Source of the DNA: Meghimatium bilineatum
Taxonomy: Eukaryota > Mollusca > Gastropoda > Stylommatophora > Philomycidae
Assembly (NCBI GenBank): GCA_034231615.1
Contig: CM067298.1
Coordinates: forward strand, 2,299,834-2,363,833
DNA: 64,000 nt
Reading direction: 5' to 3'
Position numbers and translations under genes: made by a program
Shown here: positions 50,301-62,300 of the stretch, in pieces
Layout: every line of letters begins with the position of its first letter
Position numbering within the stretch: position 1 is the first letter of the stretch
The notes under the pieces: generated by a model
Seen by the model: only the letters and a program-made list of their open reading frames with translations
Database searches by the model: none
Told to the model about the DNA's origin: nothing

Positions 50301-53300
50301 AGTTTTTGGTTTCATAAGTTCTAATATGACAATCAATACAAGGTAACTGCGTGAAGCGTAACAACAATTAGACTTACGTAAAACACAGGTTTATATATCG
50401 TCTCAATGGGACACCATAGACTATATCTAAAACTAGTGGGTAATGATGGGCAATGATGAGCACACAAGAAATCATAAAAATTACAATACACAAATCATAT
50501 TCAACGTTTCAACCAAAAGGTCTTTATCAAGACACAAACAAAACATTAAAAGACGACGAATAGAAAAATTATCACAACGTCCAACGGAAATATGGAAATG
50601 ATATGCCGGAAGGTCAGAAAGTACATAAAAACGTAAATATATGTGGAAACGGAACGAACAAAAAGATGAGTAAATGACGGAACAAAAAGAATAAAGACAA
50701 AGACCACACCAAACCAGTACTAGACATAAGAGTGGTCGGAATTTAGTCCAAAAGGCTTGAGCGTACCCAATTCGAAAATGAGACGATTTTCTAGAGCATA
50801 CCTAGATCTATCATCTGTGGTGCAAGATCTGATGGCGGTGACCTGAATATCCAAAGCACCATGATGACCAATGCCGTTGAAGTGTGTGGCCACAGGAGTG
50901 GGTGTTCTGTGCTTGATGGCATGAAGATGGTTACAAAAGCGATCACTCAATCGTAGGCCGGTTTCCCTGATGTACTGTTTGCCACAGCGTTTACATATGA
51001 TCACGTAAATGACATTACGGGATTCACATGTAAAGGCATCATCGATGGAGAAAGTGGCCTTGGGAAATGAAATGGAGCGCATCTGAACCACGTAAGGACA
51101 TGTAAAGCAACGGACACGTGAGCAACGAACAGTGCCAAAATGGTCAGGAACAGAAGACTTAAGGTGGCTATGAACCAAGATGTCCCTCAGATTTCTATCA
51201 CGCCTATAAGCCACCAGAGGTAAGTCATGGAAAGCGTCACGGGTGTCAGGATCAGACTGGAGAAGAGAATAATGTTTGAGCATGATGCGTCGAACAGAAG
51301 AGTTATGGGGATGAAAGGTAAGAACAAGTTTAACCCTATCAGAGGAGGAGGAAGAACCCTGAGAGTTAGTCAAGGTATCGAGGTGAGACAAATGGCGCAC
51401 ACGGAGCCAAGCGGAAGAAAGAATGCTGTCAGGGAACGATCGTCTACGGAAAAACTCAATCATCTCAGAGGACTTGTCGAGAAAATCGTCGTAATTTGCG
51501 TCGCTTATGTAGCAATTTAGTATGTGTGGACTAAATTCCGACCACTCTTATGTCTAGTACTGGTTTGGTGTGGTCTTTGTCTTTATTCTTTTTGTTCCGT
51601 CATTTACTCATCTTTTTGTTCGTTTCGTTTCCACATATATTTACGTTTTTATGTACTTTCTGACCTTCTGGCATATCATTTCCATATTTCCGTTGGACGT
51701 TGTGATAATTTTTCTATTCTTCGTCTTTTAATGTTTTGTTTGTGTCTTGATAAAGACCTTTTGGTTGAAACGTTGAATATGATTTGTGTATTGTAATTTT
51801 TATGATTTCTTGTGTGCTCATCATTGCCCATCATTACCCACTAGTTTTAGATATAGTCTATGGTGTCCCATTGAGACGATATATAAACCTGTGTTTTACG
51901 TAAGTCTAATTGTTGTTACGCTTCACGCAGTTACCTTGTATTGATTGTCATATTGGAACTTATGAAACCGAAAACTAGCTTTGATAAGAAAGAAAACATT
52001 GGAACTTAATTAAACCAAAAACTAGCTTTTTTTGTTATGGTTTTGTGTTCTTAACTGTTTTTGTTGTCTTGATAAAGGTCCCAATTGGACAGACACGTTG
52101 ACAATTGTATTTGTTCTTTGTTTTATTGTTATTTTCTATATTTTATTATTTTATATTGACAGTTTTCTTCAGTAACCTGTCTACCTTATTTAGTATTTAC
52201 CTCTATTTGTCTGGTTACTGCGGCACTTTCATTTTGTCGGACATCCTCCGATATTTGGGTTATTTACATAGGGCTTAATATCTATCTATGAACTCATAGT
52301 CAAGGACCTACCAGTAACTCTAACTGAATTTCAAAAGTGGATGTAACATATGGTCACCATCACCGTGTGATGGACGAACAACATGGATATGCTGAGAAGA
52401 CTCATTGGTGGGAAACTGTGGAGAATAGCATAGTATTGTGAAGAGATAGGGCTGACTAAATCAGGGCAATCATAGATGGGGGCTGACTAAATCAGGCAAT
52501 CATAGATGGGGGCTGACTATGTCATCTCATGCAGATGACAAGCAGCATGACAATGGAGATTTTGACAGTAACCAAAGCTTTGAAATGGGTGTGCTCGCAG
52601 ACTGCGACACATGCCTGTATACTCAGTGACTCAATGAACATGATTGTGAAAGTGCAAACAGGGTGCATTCGGGAACAGTGGCTGGATGCGGTGAAGAATT
52701 CCAGTCTGCAGACTTTTATTTTTGTGCTAGGACATGCAGGAGTGCGGGGTAATGAGAGAGCAGATAGTCTGGCCACACATGTGGCTACTACCGCTGTTGA
52801 CAGATTATAGATCGGAAAGACATTTTGAATGCCCTACGGGAAATCGCACGAACAAATAACTATAAGTAACAATGATTCTTGTTCCATTACTTAAATTTGT
52901 TCCATAGCTAGAATAAGGGAGCTTGGTATGAAATGTGGTGTCGTTAGAAAGGAGCAGTTTCGTAGGTGAGGAAGAGTGATGGTCAATCAAGGACATGCTT
53001 GGACAGTCAGCCAATGTGTAATGGCGGATACACTCATGAAGAGATGTGAACACCTATGGACTTGTCTGGAGTACAGTGGCGATGATCCAATGACTAACTA
53101 ACTATGTCAGGGCAATCATAGATGGGGCTAATTAAATCAGGGCAATAATATGGGTATAATTAAATCAAGGCAATCATATATGGGGATAATTAAATCAGGG
53201 CAATCATATGGGGATAATCAAATTAGGGCAATCATATATGGGTATAATCAAATTAGGGCAATCATATATGGGTATAATTAAATCAGGGCAATCATATATG

Positions 53301-56300
53301 GGTATAATTAAATCAGGGCAATCATATATGGGTATAATTAAATCGGGGCAATCATATATGGGGATAATTAAATCGGGGCAATCATATATGGGTATAATTA
53401 AATCAGGGCAATCATATATGGGTATAATTAAATCAGGGCAATCAGATATGGGTATAATTAAATCAGGGCAATCATATATGGGTATAATTAAATCAGGGCA
53501 ATCATATATGGGTATAATTAAATCGGGGCAATCATATATGGGGATAATTAAATCAGGGCAATCATATGGGTATAATTAAATCAGGGCAATAATATGGGTA
53601 TAATTAAATCAGGGCAATCATATGGGTATAATTAAATCTGCAATAATATGGGTATAATTAAATCAGGGCAATAATATGGGTATAATTAAATCAGGGCAAT
53701 CATATATGGGGATAATTAAATCAGGGCAATCATATATGGGTATAATTAAATCAGGGCAATCATATATGGGTATAATTAAATCAGGGGAACCATAGATTTG
53801 GCTGACTAAATTAGATCAATCATAGATGGGTATAATTAAATTAGGAGAACCATAGATGGGGATAATTAAATCAGTGTAATGCAGTCTTGCAGAATACATT
53901 GAATCCTGCCCACATAGACACAGAGGTGATGGAACCAGTCTTAGTCTATTTAAGTGGCTGTTTAGTCTGTTGTGTCCTGTCCTGGTGTAGAATATGATTA
54001 CTTGCTCAGCTCTTTCGAGAGAGTGGTAGTTGTCTTTTGAGAGTGTATCAGCCATTATAAACTCAGAGAGATTTATCTGAGCACATATGGACATGTCCAG
54101 AGTGCGAATAAATAATCAACATACCTAATATCTAATCAGTGACTGACTAAATCAGGGCAATCATAGATGGGGCTGACTAAATCAGGGCAATCATAGATAG
54201 AACTGACTAATTCAGGGCAATTATAGATGGGGCTGATTAAATCAAGGCAATCATATATATTATGTTGACTAAATGTGGGCAATCAGATGTAGGCTAATCA
54301 TAGATGACTAAATGTGGGCAATCAGATGTAGGCTAATCATAGATGATTAAATCAGGACAATCTTAAATGGGGATGGTTAAATCAGGGCAATCATAAATGG
54401 GGATGGTTAAATCAGGGCAATCATAAATGGGGATGGTTAAATCAGGGCAATCATAAATGGGGATGGTTAAATCAGGGCAGTCATAAATGGGGATGGTTAA
54501 ATCAGGGCAGTCATAAATGGGGATGGTTAAATCAGGGCAGTCATAAATGGGGATGGTTAAATCAGGGCAGTCATAAATGGGGATGGTTAAATCAGGGCAG
54601 TCATAAATGGGGATGGTTAAATCAGGGCAGTCATAAATTATTCTGTGTGATTGTTCATCTGATCTTCGTGATGAATATTCTTTGGTGTAGTCAGTATTTG
54701 GTGTAGTCAGTATTTGGTGTAGTCAGTATTTGGTGTAGTCAGTATTTTGATTGAAAATGGCAGCATCTATTTTCTTTTGTATTAGGACGACCTGTATAAT
54801 GACTTTAATTGATTTTACTACAGAAATATTCTTCTTCAGCGTTCATTCTCAAACTCCTGCTGAATCTCTGTCCTACTAGATTTCCAGCTGGATGTAGTCC
54901 AGAGAATGGAAATATGTTGTGTAGCTGTTTTATTTGCACTACAGAAATATAAATGTGTCTGTTATGGAAAAATTGTCTATTTCCTCTACTGCTTAGAATA
55001 TACCCTGTTTCCATATTGAAGTGCACTCCAACACCCAAATTTAAACAAAATGATAGTAAGATTTAGTCATGCGATACAGATCTGTCTTCATTTGTTGTTG
55101 GTGAAATAGCTATCGACGAAATAGTATCTGCAAAACATTATAGGCCTGCTTCTGTGAATCAGAGTACATATGGAGAAACCATGAGTACAGTTAAATTACT
55201 CCTGTTTACCTTTTGGTACGACAAACGAAAATAAGTGAGACTGTTGTACAACTGTATAATAATAGTACTTACATAGAACACAAGTTTGAAAACAATAGTG
55301 TTTACATAGAACACAAGTTTGATAACAATAGTACTTACATAGAACACAAGTTTGATAACAATAATGTTTACATAGAACGTAAGTTTGATAACAATAGTAC
55401 TTAACATAGAACACAAGTTTGATAACAATAGTATTTAACATAGAACACAAGTTTGATAACAATAGTGCTTAAATAGAACACAAGTTTGATAACAATAGTA
55501 CTTAACATAGAACACAAGTTTGATAACAATAGTATTTAACATAGAACACAAGTTTGATAACAATAGTGCTTACATAGAACACAAGTTTGATCAATTTTAC
55601 AATGAACAAATGGCAAACCTGTGACCATGTAAACCAATTTATGACTATATACTCAAGATACACCTTTTGGTTGTTCAATCTCCATTTATTTTCTTCCTTA
55701 TGCATGAGCAAATAAAACATGTGTTTATGATTTCAGAGTTGCCATCATGGAATCTTCTGACCAGAACTCACAAACCCTACCAGTTCATGAGGTAAGGAGT
55801 AATTTTATGATTTTTACTCTTACGCAAGAGGTGATGGGTATGGCAATTTAGAAGGGTTAAGTTTGGTTTGATTATGTGTGAGTACTCAGGTGGCTGGTGA
55901 GTCCAATCCGGACTTGTTGCAATATGAGCCTGAAATGTAGTAGGTCTTGGTATTCTTGGAAAACTATCTGATCTCTCCTTTCATTTTTGTCTCTTTTATA
56001 ATGTTCTGCCCTGTTCAAAACTTTGAATACCAGCTCTGATTTGACTGTTCTAGGTTGGACGGTCATTAGCTGTAGTTTCTCAAGAGCTTAGGTAAATTCT
56101 GCAATGCTTGAGAGATGTATTCATAATAATATCTTCTGTCCTCCGCTTGAATGCATACCTGTACAAAGTTCGCGATAGAACAGTCACTTTGGAAGAAGTT
56201 CAAGCCCATCTCATGACATCATGCTTGTAAAGTGGATTTTTTCAGAGGTTCATGTGATTATCACTTGAAGCAACGGAGATACTTGTCTTGAGTGGTGCTC

Positions 56301-59300
56301 TCATCTGAAGGTGTACTGTTTCATTGATAGTGGCTGATACTCGTGTGTTGCCGGTGCCTAAAAGTGGACTAAAGAATAACATGCATGTCGTAAGAAGCGG
56401 CTGGGGAGGTTTTGGAGTGGAATTGGCCATCTCATAATATCAAAGTGACCCAGAAGCCATGCTGAAGTCAGATGTGTCAGGCCGAAAGGTGCAGATATCG
56501 CATCTAAGATGTAGGTCATGACAGTGCATTCTGTTCACTGGAATCCATTCTGCTAATATAATTAAAGGTTTTTGAGAAAAAACGTAGATTAAGAGTGGCT
56601 GAATAAATATGATAATATGAATATTGATGAATATACCTAGTACAAGGAAGTCAGTTCTTTATGACTTCAACCATTTTTTTCTAACAGTGTGTTATGATAT
56701 TTGTAGAACTCTTGAATTGATTGATTGTTTTATTTGTACTGAAGATGATTTGTCAACTAACTGTGTATACCAGCATTGAACAACACCAATGTGATTACAA
56801 GGCAATAGAAGTGTATTGTCCATGTCATGCAGAAAGGTGTGCAGATATTGCAGCTAAGCTGTAAACTATGACACAACACATTTTGTTCTCCGGATTACAT
56901 CCTACTAATCTGTAGGAGTTTCAGAACAAAAACAAGTATTGTCCATGTCTTCAGAAAAGGACTGACCTCACAAGAGTTGTCTTCACATGAATTCCGGAAA
57001 GGAGATGTAAAATAGGATGACCATCGATCAGGTTGTGGCGTTCTCTGAGTCATTGACAATGCACGTTCCGCCGAAGATGGATGTGTCTAGCTTTTGGAGC
57101 AAATAAAATGGCAACAACACATTATAATTCTTTGGACTGCATCCTGCTGGAAATCTAGTAGGACCATTGTTCTCTTACAAGAGAGATGCAGTAGGAGTTT
57201 GAGAATGAAGGCTGAAGAAGAGGAACCAAGTACGTTGGAAAGTTTTTTTTACTGCCTTTCAGAACGTAACATAACTTAATAATCAGAGTTTGTTTTGATG
57301 ATATTTCCATCTGAAACAGAAAGAATATGTGCCATACATATTTTTGAGACTTGGAGACTTTGTGAATAATGTGTGAAGTTTCTTCCTCCCTTGCAGTGTC
57401 AGGTTGACAGCCCTCTGGTGTATTGGTTGCTTTGTTCGCTATGTGATCCTGCTTCCATTCAGGTAAGCTGACAGCAGCTGGTCTTGTTTATAAGTTCATA
57501 TTCCAATACACTGGCAGATAAATCAATGTTTTCTAGGACACAACCTGGCAACAGTATTTAGATTGTACTGATTAGGCTGATACTTGTTTTGATGGGGTCT
57601 GAAAAGGACACAAAGAACAGAAACACTGACCTGTCGTACATATCAAAAAAGGCAACTAAGGACAGTTGGCCATGGTGTTGGCTGCCCACAAAAAAGCCAG
57701 TCACAATGTTCCTTACACACAGAAATATATCATATAATTGCTTCACAATGTTCCTTACACAAGTTAATCTACCTGTCATCTGTATCATTTTCATGTGTCA
57801 TTTTCTCTGAACATAAACTACATTTATTAAAATTGAATAACTTACATTTTCAGTTGATCTAGCTCCGGACAGAGCATATGACAGCAGCTTATTTCATATC
57901 TGTACCATCTAGTTTGAGTTCAGCCCATGAGGCTCAGACTCTGTCATTATCTACTATTGTCACTGCTTGTTTCTTCTCCTCAGACTGTCATTATCTACTA
58001 TTGTCACTGCTTGTTTCTTCTCCTCAGACTGTCATTATCTACTATTGTCATTGCTTGTTTCTTCTCCTCAGACACTGTCATTATCTACTATTCTCACTGC
58101 TTGTTTCTTCTCCGCAGACTCTGTCATTATCTACTATTGTCACTGCTTGTTTCTTCTCCTCAGACTCTGTCATTATCTACTATTGTCACTGCTTGTTTCT
58201 TCTCCGCAGACTCTGTCATTATCTACTATTGTCACTGCTTGTTTCTTCTGCTCAGACTCTGTCATTATCTACTATTGTCACTGCTTGTTTCTTCACCTCA
58301 GACTCTGTCATTATCTACTATTGTCACTGCTTGTTTCTTCTCCTCAGACTCTGTCATTATCTACTATTGTCACTGCTTGTTTCTTCTCCTCAGACTCTGT
58401 CATTATCTACTATTGTCACTGCTTGTTTCTTCTCCTCAGACTCTGTCATTATCTACTATTGTCACTGCTTGTTTCTTCTCCTCAGACTCTGTCATTATCT
58501 ACTATTGTCACTGCTTGTTTCTTCTCATCAGACTGTCATTATCTACTATTGTCACTGCTTGTTTCTTCTCATCAGACTCTGTCATTATCTACTATTGTCA
58601 CTGCTTGTTTCTTCTCATCAGACTGTCATTATCTACTATTGTCACTGCTTGTTTCTTCTCCTCAGACTGTCATTATCTACTATTGTCACTGCTTGTTTCT
58701 TCTCCTCAGACTGTCATTATCTACTATTGTCACTGCTTGTTTCTTCTCCTCAGACTCTGTCATTATCTACTATTGTCACTGCTTGTTTCTTCTCCTCAGA
58801 CTCTGTCATTATCTACTATTGTCACTGCTTGTTTCTTCTCATCAGACTGTCATTATCTACTATTGTCACTGCTTGTTTCTTCTCCTCAGACTGTCATTAT
58901 CTACTATTGTCACTGCTTGTTTCTTCTCCTCAGACTCTGTCATTATCTACTATTGTCACCGCTTGTTTCTTCTTCTCAGACTCTGTCATTATCTACTATT
59001 GTCACTGCTTGTTTCTTCTCCTCAGACTGTCATTATCTACTATTGTCACTGCTTGTTTCTTCTCATCAGACTGTCATTATCTACTATTGTCACTGCTTGT
59101 TTCTTCTCCTCAGACTGTCATTATCTACTATTGTCACTGCTTGTTTCTTCTACTCAGACTGTCATTATCTACTATTGTCACTGCTTGTTTCTTCTCCTCA
59201 GACTCTGTCATTATCTACTATTGTCACTGCTTGTTTCTTCTCCTCAGACTCTGTCATTATCTACTATTGTCACTGCTTGTTTCTTCTCCTCTTATCTACT

Positions 59301-62300
59301 ATTGTCACAGCTTGTTTTTGTCTTCTTCTGTATATATGCTCAAACTCCTGTTGCTGAGCTGGGTGTTACCTGGAGAATGAAACATAGTATATTGTGGATC
59401 ACAGTTTGACTGCTGCAGTACTTTACCTTCATCACATGATTTTTTGTGTACCAGGTTGTGTAGTGTTCCCTCTTTGATTCACTTACTGGTGTGACACATC
59501 TGACATCAGAACATTACTTTTGGGGACTAGATTGTGTTCCCTATTTAATGATCTATACTCTCTGCTGTTCTGTACAGAATATGTGTGTCTGATGGTGATA
59601 GGCCTCATTTTTATTTTTCTTCTTCTTTAGCTTTCATTCTCAAACTCCCAGTGGATCTCTCTTGCAGCAGGACAATGGCCCTACTAGATTTCCAGCAGGA
59701 TATAGTCCAGAGAATGGAAATGCATTGTGTCGCCGTTTTATTTGCGCCAAAGATTTCCAATTAATAAAACGCAAAAACACATCCGTCTTCTGCAGATAAT
59801 TTTATTTAATATGGAAACATTTAATGTTAATGAAAAGTGTTTGGAAATTTAAAATACTGACAATGATTTATTTACTAGTTAAAAACTTGAGCTGTTGTGA
59901 AACTGTTACATTATACTCCACTGCTGTATTTGTTGTGAATCAATTTCCTCCACAGATTCATCAGTGCTTTATTTGTGAAACAATTCCTTCCACAGATTCA
60001 TCATTGCTCTATTTGGAGTTCTTTTGATGATTATGTTAACAGCATTTATTGGATATTTAAAAGAAAGCAGGTAATTATTGTCTTTCTTCATTTTCTTAAT
60101 TTTGTGTAAATCTTATTGGAATGATAGAGTCCTATGATTTTTAGAAACTCAGATTTTTGTGGGATCAGATCTGTGGTACTTTCCTGGAATATGGGCCACG
60201 CTACTTTTACCTGTAGAAATCTGTCTGATTGTAAGACAAGGGGTGTGTCTATCCATAAACACCTGTTGACGATGCCAGTCGACAGTTGTTACATACTCAT
60301 TTATCGACATATAAGTTGTAAAACAACGACAGCATTAGTTTATTCTTTGCTGCTCTGATTGAAAAAAATGTTTTGAAATGGACGTCATCTTTCATAAAAT
60401 TTTATGAATTCTGAGTCACAGATATTAACAAATTCTTGGGAATTACATTTGTTTTCAAAGAAAATATTATAACACGTTAGTTTCTGAGAATAGACCCAGA
60501 CATTTCACCACATTATATTATACGACATTGAATAATATGTTGTGCATCCAACTGAAATATTTCTAGACCTAATGTTGACCGACAAGGTAAGTGACATCTA
60601 CGTGTTTTATTTATTTTGCAGTGTTTTCACATACAATATTATGAGCATGTTAGTTTGGTTATGAAATAGCATTATAAAAATACAATAGTCCTATTAGTGG
60701 AAGAAATTTATCAGGGGTGCCGCACATCAGAAAGGTATGTCCACGTTGTGTGTCTGGCAAATATTCCTAAGCCTAATTAAGAAAGGAGCGACAATGTTAG
60801 TAACTTACTTTTTTTTTTGTTAGGTGATATTATGTTAATTTGGTTATGAAGCAACATAAATACAATAAGCTTAGATATGTAGAAGTATTTTATCAGGGGT
60901 GCCACACATTAGGCAAGTCTTTATATAAAAATATATATATATATATATATATAAAACTTCTTGTTGATTACATGTTTGTTGGAAGGGAAGGAGTGGTTGA
61001 CAAAATTGTTTCTGTGGATCACTTGATAATAATTATTGCATGCTGCCTCGATATCGGCACTCTTGTAGCTGTCTGGACTCTTGTGACGTTATTCGCTGTA
61101 TTAAACACTAGAATGTGGAATATAAATGATTAAAAACAAGAAGTTAGTATATTTAAAAGCGCAACTTCCAGGGCCTGTATTTCAGGAATGTACTAGGTGT
61201 GTAAAGTGTGAACAGTTGTTTCTTTCATATACAGAGAAATGTTTGGGTATAAAAAATGTTTTTATGATTGTCTCATATTCTTCTGTATCGTACCTTCTTA
61301 AGCTCTTGCAGATTAGCAGGATATAGTCTGGAAAACATAATGGTTGCTTTATTGTTTACTTGCTTGGCTGCGATATGTGCGTCTTTCAGCCTGACCCATA
61401 TGGCTTCAGGCTAGCTTCAACACTATTAGAAAGGGCAGCCAACTCCATAACTTCCATAGTTACCTCTTACTGCGTGCATGACAGGTCACTCAATATTCTT
61501 TGCTCCCTGTTTCGGGCCTGGGAACACATCTCATGCTATTTACAGTTTAATTTTGTTGCGAATATTTGACTAGTTGCCCCTAAGTGTTGGTGGGTACAGT
61601 ACAAGAAGAAGTGCCTACATTAAAAAATGTTAATATTATGTGCATTTCCATTTCGACTTCACTGTAATCATGCACTAGTAAACCGTGTTGTCAAAATGGT
61701 AAATTTAATCAGAGATTAAAAGGTCACTAGGACTGCTGCCGGATGAATTGATCTGCACGCTAGCTACTGAGAGCCACCACCCCCAGGTTATTACAGGAGG
61801 GCTCTCTGTGCAGATCCGTGCATCCGGCAGAAGATTGGTGCTTCTAGTGACTCTAAATGCATCTTTATCGATATTTTGTTCTGTTAAATAATGTAGGATT
61901 AGTTATATTCAAGTTTAAGATTTGTTTCGTTAAAATATAGGTACATCTTCTTGTATTGAACCTGTTAGTGTACTGTGTTGTGAATATTTGACTAGTTGCC
62001 CCTAAGTGTTTGTGTGCTGTAGTTGTGCTGTATCACCATCCTCTTGATGCATATATGGATTCAAATGTTTTTGCAGCTTCAAGCGTAGATTGAACCGCTG
62101 GGCAAACATGATGTCCTTTAGAATTCTTTGCCGGGCATTTTCTGGTGTAATCAGATACCATAACAGGTAGATCTTTTTTGTATTGTCATTCATTACATCA
62201 GAGTAATCTTAATTACATCAGAGTAATATTAATTACATTAGAGTAACCTTAATTCATTTTCCTTTTGCGCTGAAGTTAGCGCATAGGGCAGAAGTCAGAT

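Larger units (their letters stand above)
50078..52268 (-). mobile_element. Penelope-like element, 5'-truncated, inverted arms, 12-bp TSD
   Basis: TAGGGCTTAATA flanks the element at 50066-50077 and 52269-52280. A left arm (50078-50749) and right arm (51528-about 52205) are near-perfect reverse complements. Between them lies the C-terminal part of the PLE ORF (minus). The right arm carries about 60 extra bases (CGGACATCCTCCGATATT) absent on the left. Inverted terminal copies with 5' truncation are a known PLE arrangement. It lies in GPAT intron 4, antisense to the gene. Confidence 0.9.
52440..54650. repeat. 30-bp satellite in GPAT intron 4, with two LINE insertions
   Basis: Units GGGCAATCATATATGGGTAT plus AATTAAATCA (53110-53870) and GGGCAGTCATAAATGGGGAT plus GGTTAAATCA (54345-54650), with older variants CTGACTAAATCAGGGCAATC at 52440-52515 and 54140-54340. 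About 50 copies in total. LINE pieces at 52525-53100 and 53875-54110 interrupt it. Confidence 0.94.

Noticed and set aside
53208-53579. 123-codon plus frame MGIIKLGQSY repeated
   Set aside because: 30-bp satellite with a unit divisible by three.
57878-59409. Three overlapping plus frames of about 480-500 codons
   Set aside because: All are readings of one 44/46-bp intronic minisatellite without stops; the frames cycle with unit length.
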